The notes under the pieces were generated by a model that saw only the letters and a program-made list of their open reading frames with translations, had not been told where the DNA came from and made no database searches. The position numbers and the translations under genes are program-made. From an uncultured Aeriscardovia sp. (GTDB taxonomy: Bacteria; Actinomycetota; Actinomycetes; Actinomycetales; Bifidobacteriaceae): a stretch of 64,000 nucleotides of DNA. Shown here in pieces: positions 63,948 through 64,000 of this stretch (the stretch's first letter is position 1; each line of letters starts with the position of its first letter). The stretch covers positions 62,001 to 126,000 of the forward strand of contig CAIFES010000002.1 in the NCBI GenBank assembly GCA_903789535.1, written 5' to 3'.

Positions 63948-64000
63948 GCGACCCGGAAATTCCGGCCCATCCGGATTTATTCCCGTTCTCCTCTCCTTTT

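Noticed and set aside
1-64000. CRISPR array, prophage or insertion sequence
   Set aside because: No spaced identical repeats of CRISPR type, no transposase, integrase or phage structural gene was recognised.

Overview
The window is chromosomal DNA of a high-G+C Gram-positive bacterium, almost certainly a member of the Bifidobacteriaceae and probably Bifidobacterium. I infer this from protein resemblance (CysS, Ffh, S16, DnaX and a tad pilus locus in actinobacterial order), the dense housekeeping content, leaderless-type -10 boxes placed about 7 nt before start codons, and Asp in place of the catalytic Cys of MurA. I cannot assign a species.

Layout. 0-8.3 kb (+): cysS, ffh, a MacB/FtsX-type ABC transporter with a coupled endonuclease/exonuclease/phosphatase-fold protein, and rpsP. 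8.4-11.7 kb (+): an accessory block between rpsP and khpA. It holds a LytTR/DUF3021 pair, an AT-richer FxLYD-type membrane protein, the 3' remnant of an ABC ATPase, and a Phd/Doc toxin-antitoxin pair. 11.8-14 kb: khpA, rimM, trmD. 14-24 kb (-): rsmD, recG, rpmB, ddl, gpsA, plsC, murA. 24-30.3 kb: a metallophosphoesterase, then a LacI-type regulator with a frameshift in its helix-turn-helix, divergent from a GPH-family sugar transporter and two alpha/beta-hydrolase esterases. 30.5-34 kb: a protein of unknown function, a family-2 glycosyltransferase, a MATE transporter, and tRNA-Gln(CTG) and tRNA-Glu(CTC). 34.3-42 kb: gltX, a ThiX/ThiY-like transporter pair without an ATPase, a DUF805 protein, a histidine phosphatase, a GtrA-like protein and a MIF-family protein. 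42-44 kb (-): the rpsF-ssb-rpsR-rplI operon with a potentially self-sequestering leader. 44-54 kb: an LtaS-like enzyme, a class A penicillin-binding protein, a DUF5701-like protein, recR and dnaX. 54-59.5 kb (-): a complete-looking tadZ-A-B-C / pilin-tadE-tadF locus. 59.5-64 kb (+): a 0.8-kb repeat-rich intergenic region, ppk and mutT1.

Two themes cut across the window. First, many housekeeping proteins (CysS, Ffh, S16, TrmD, RsmD, RecG, DnaX, the PBP, the FtsX-like protein) carry low-complexity inserts or tails, and many intergenic spaces hold 14-26 bp tandem duplications and homopolymer runs of 8-10 nt. Both suggest slippage-driven expansion. Second, there are signs of recent change: the broken rpsP-khpA neighbourhood, an ABC remnant, an apparent frameshift in lacI and another at the DUF3021 C-terminus.

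The best candidate for undescribed biology is the tad locus. The same 18-bp sequence, containing TTTTCCACA, lies upstream of both tad transcription units. The tadZ copy sits next to a cluster of AATTCGGTC repeats and an unexplained terminator-ended segment.
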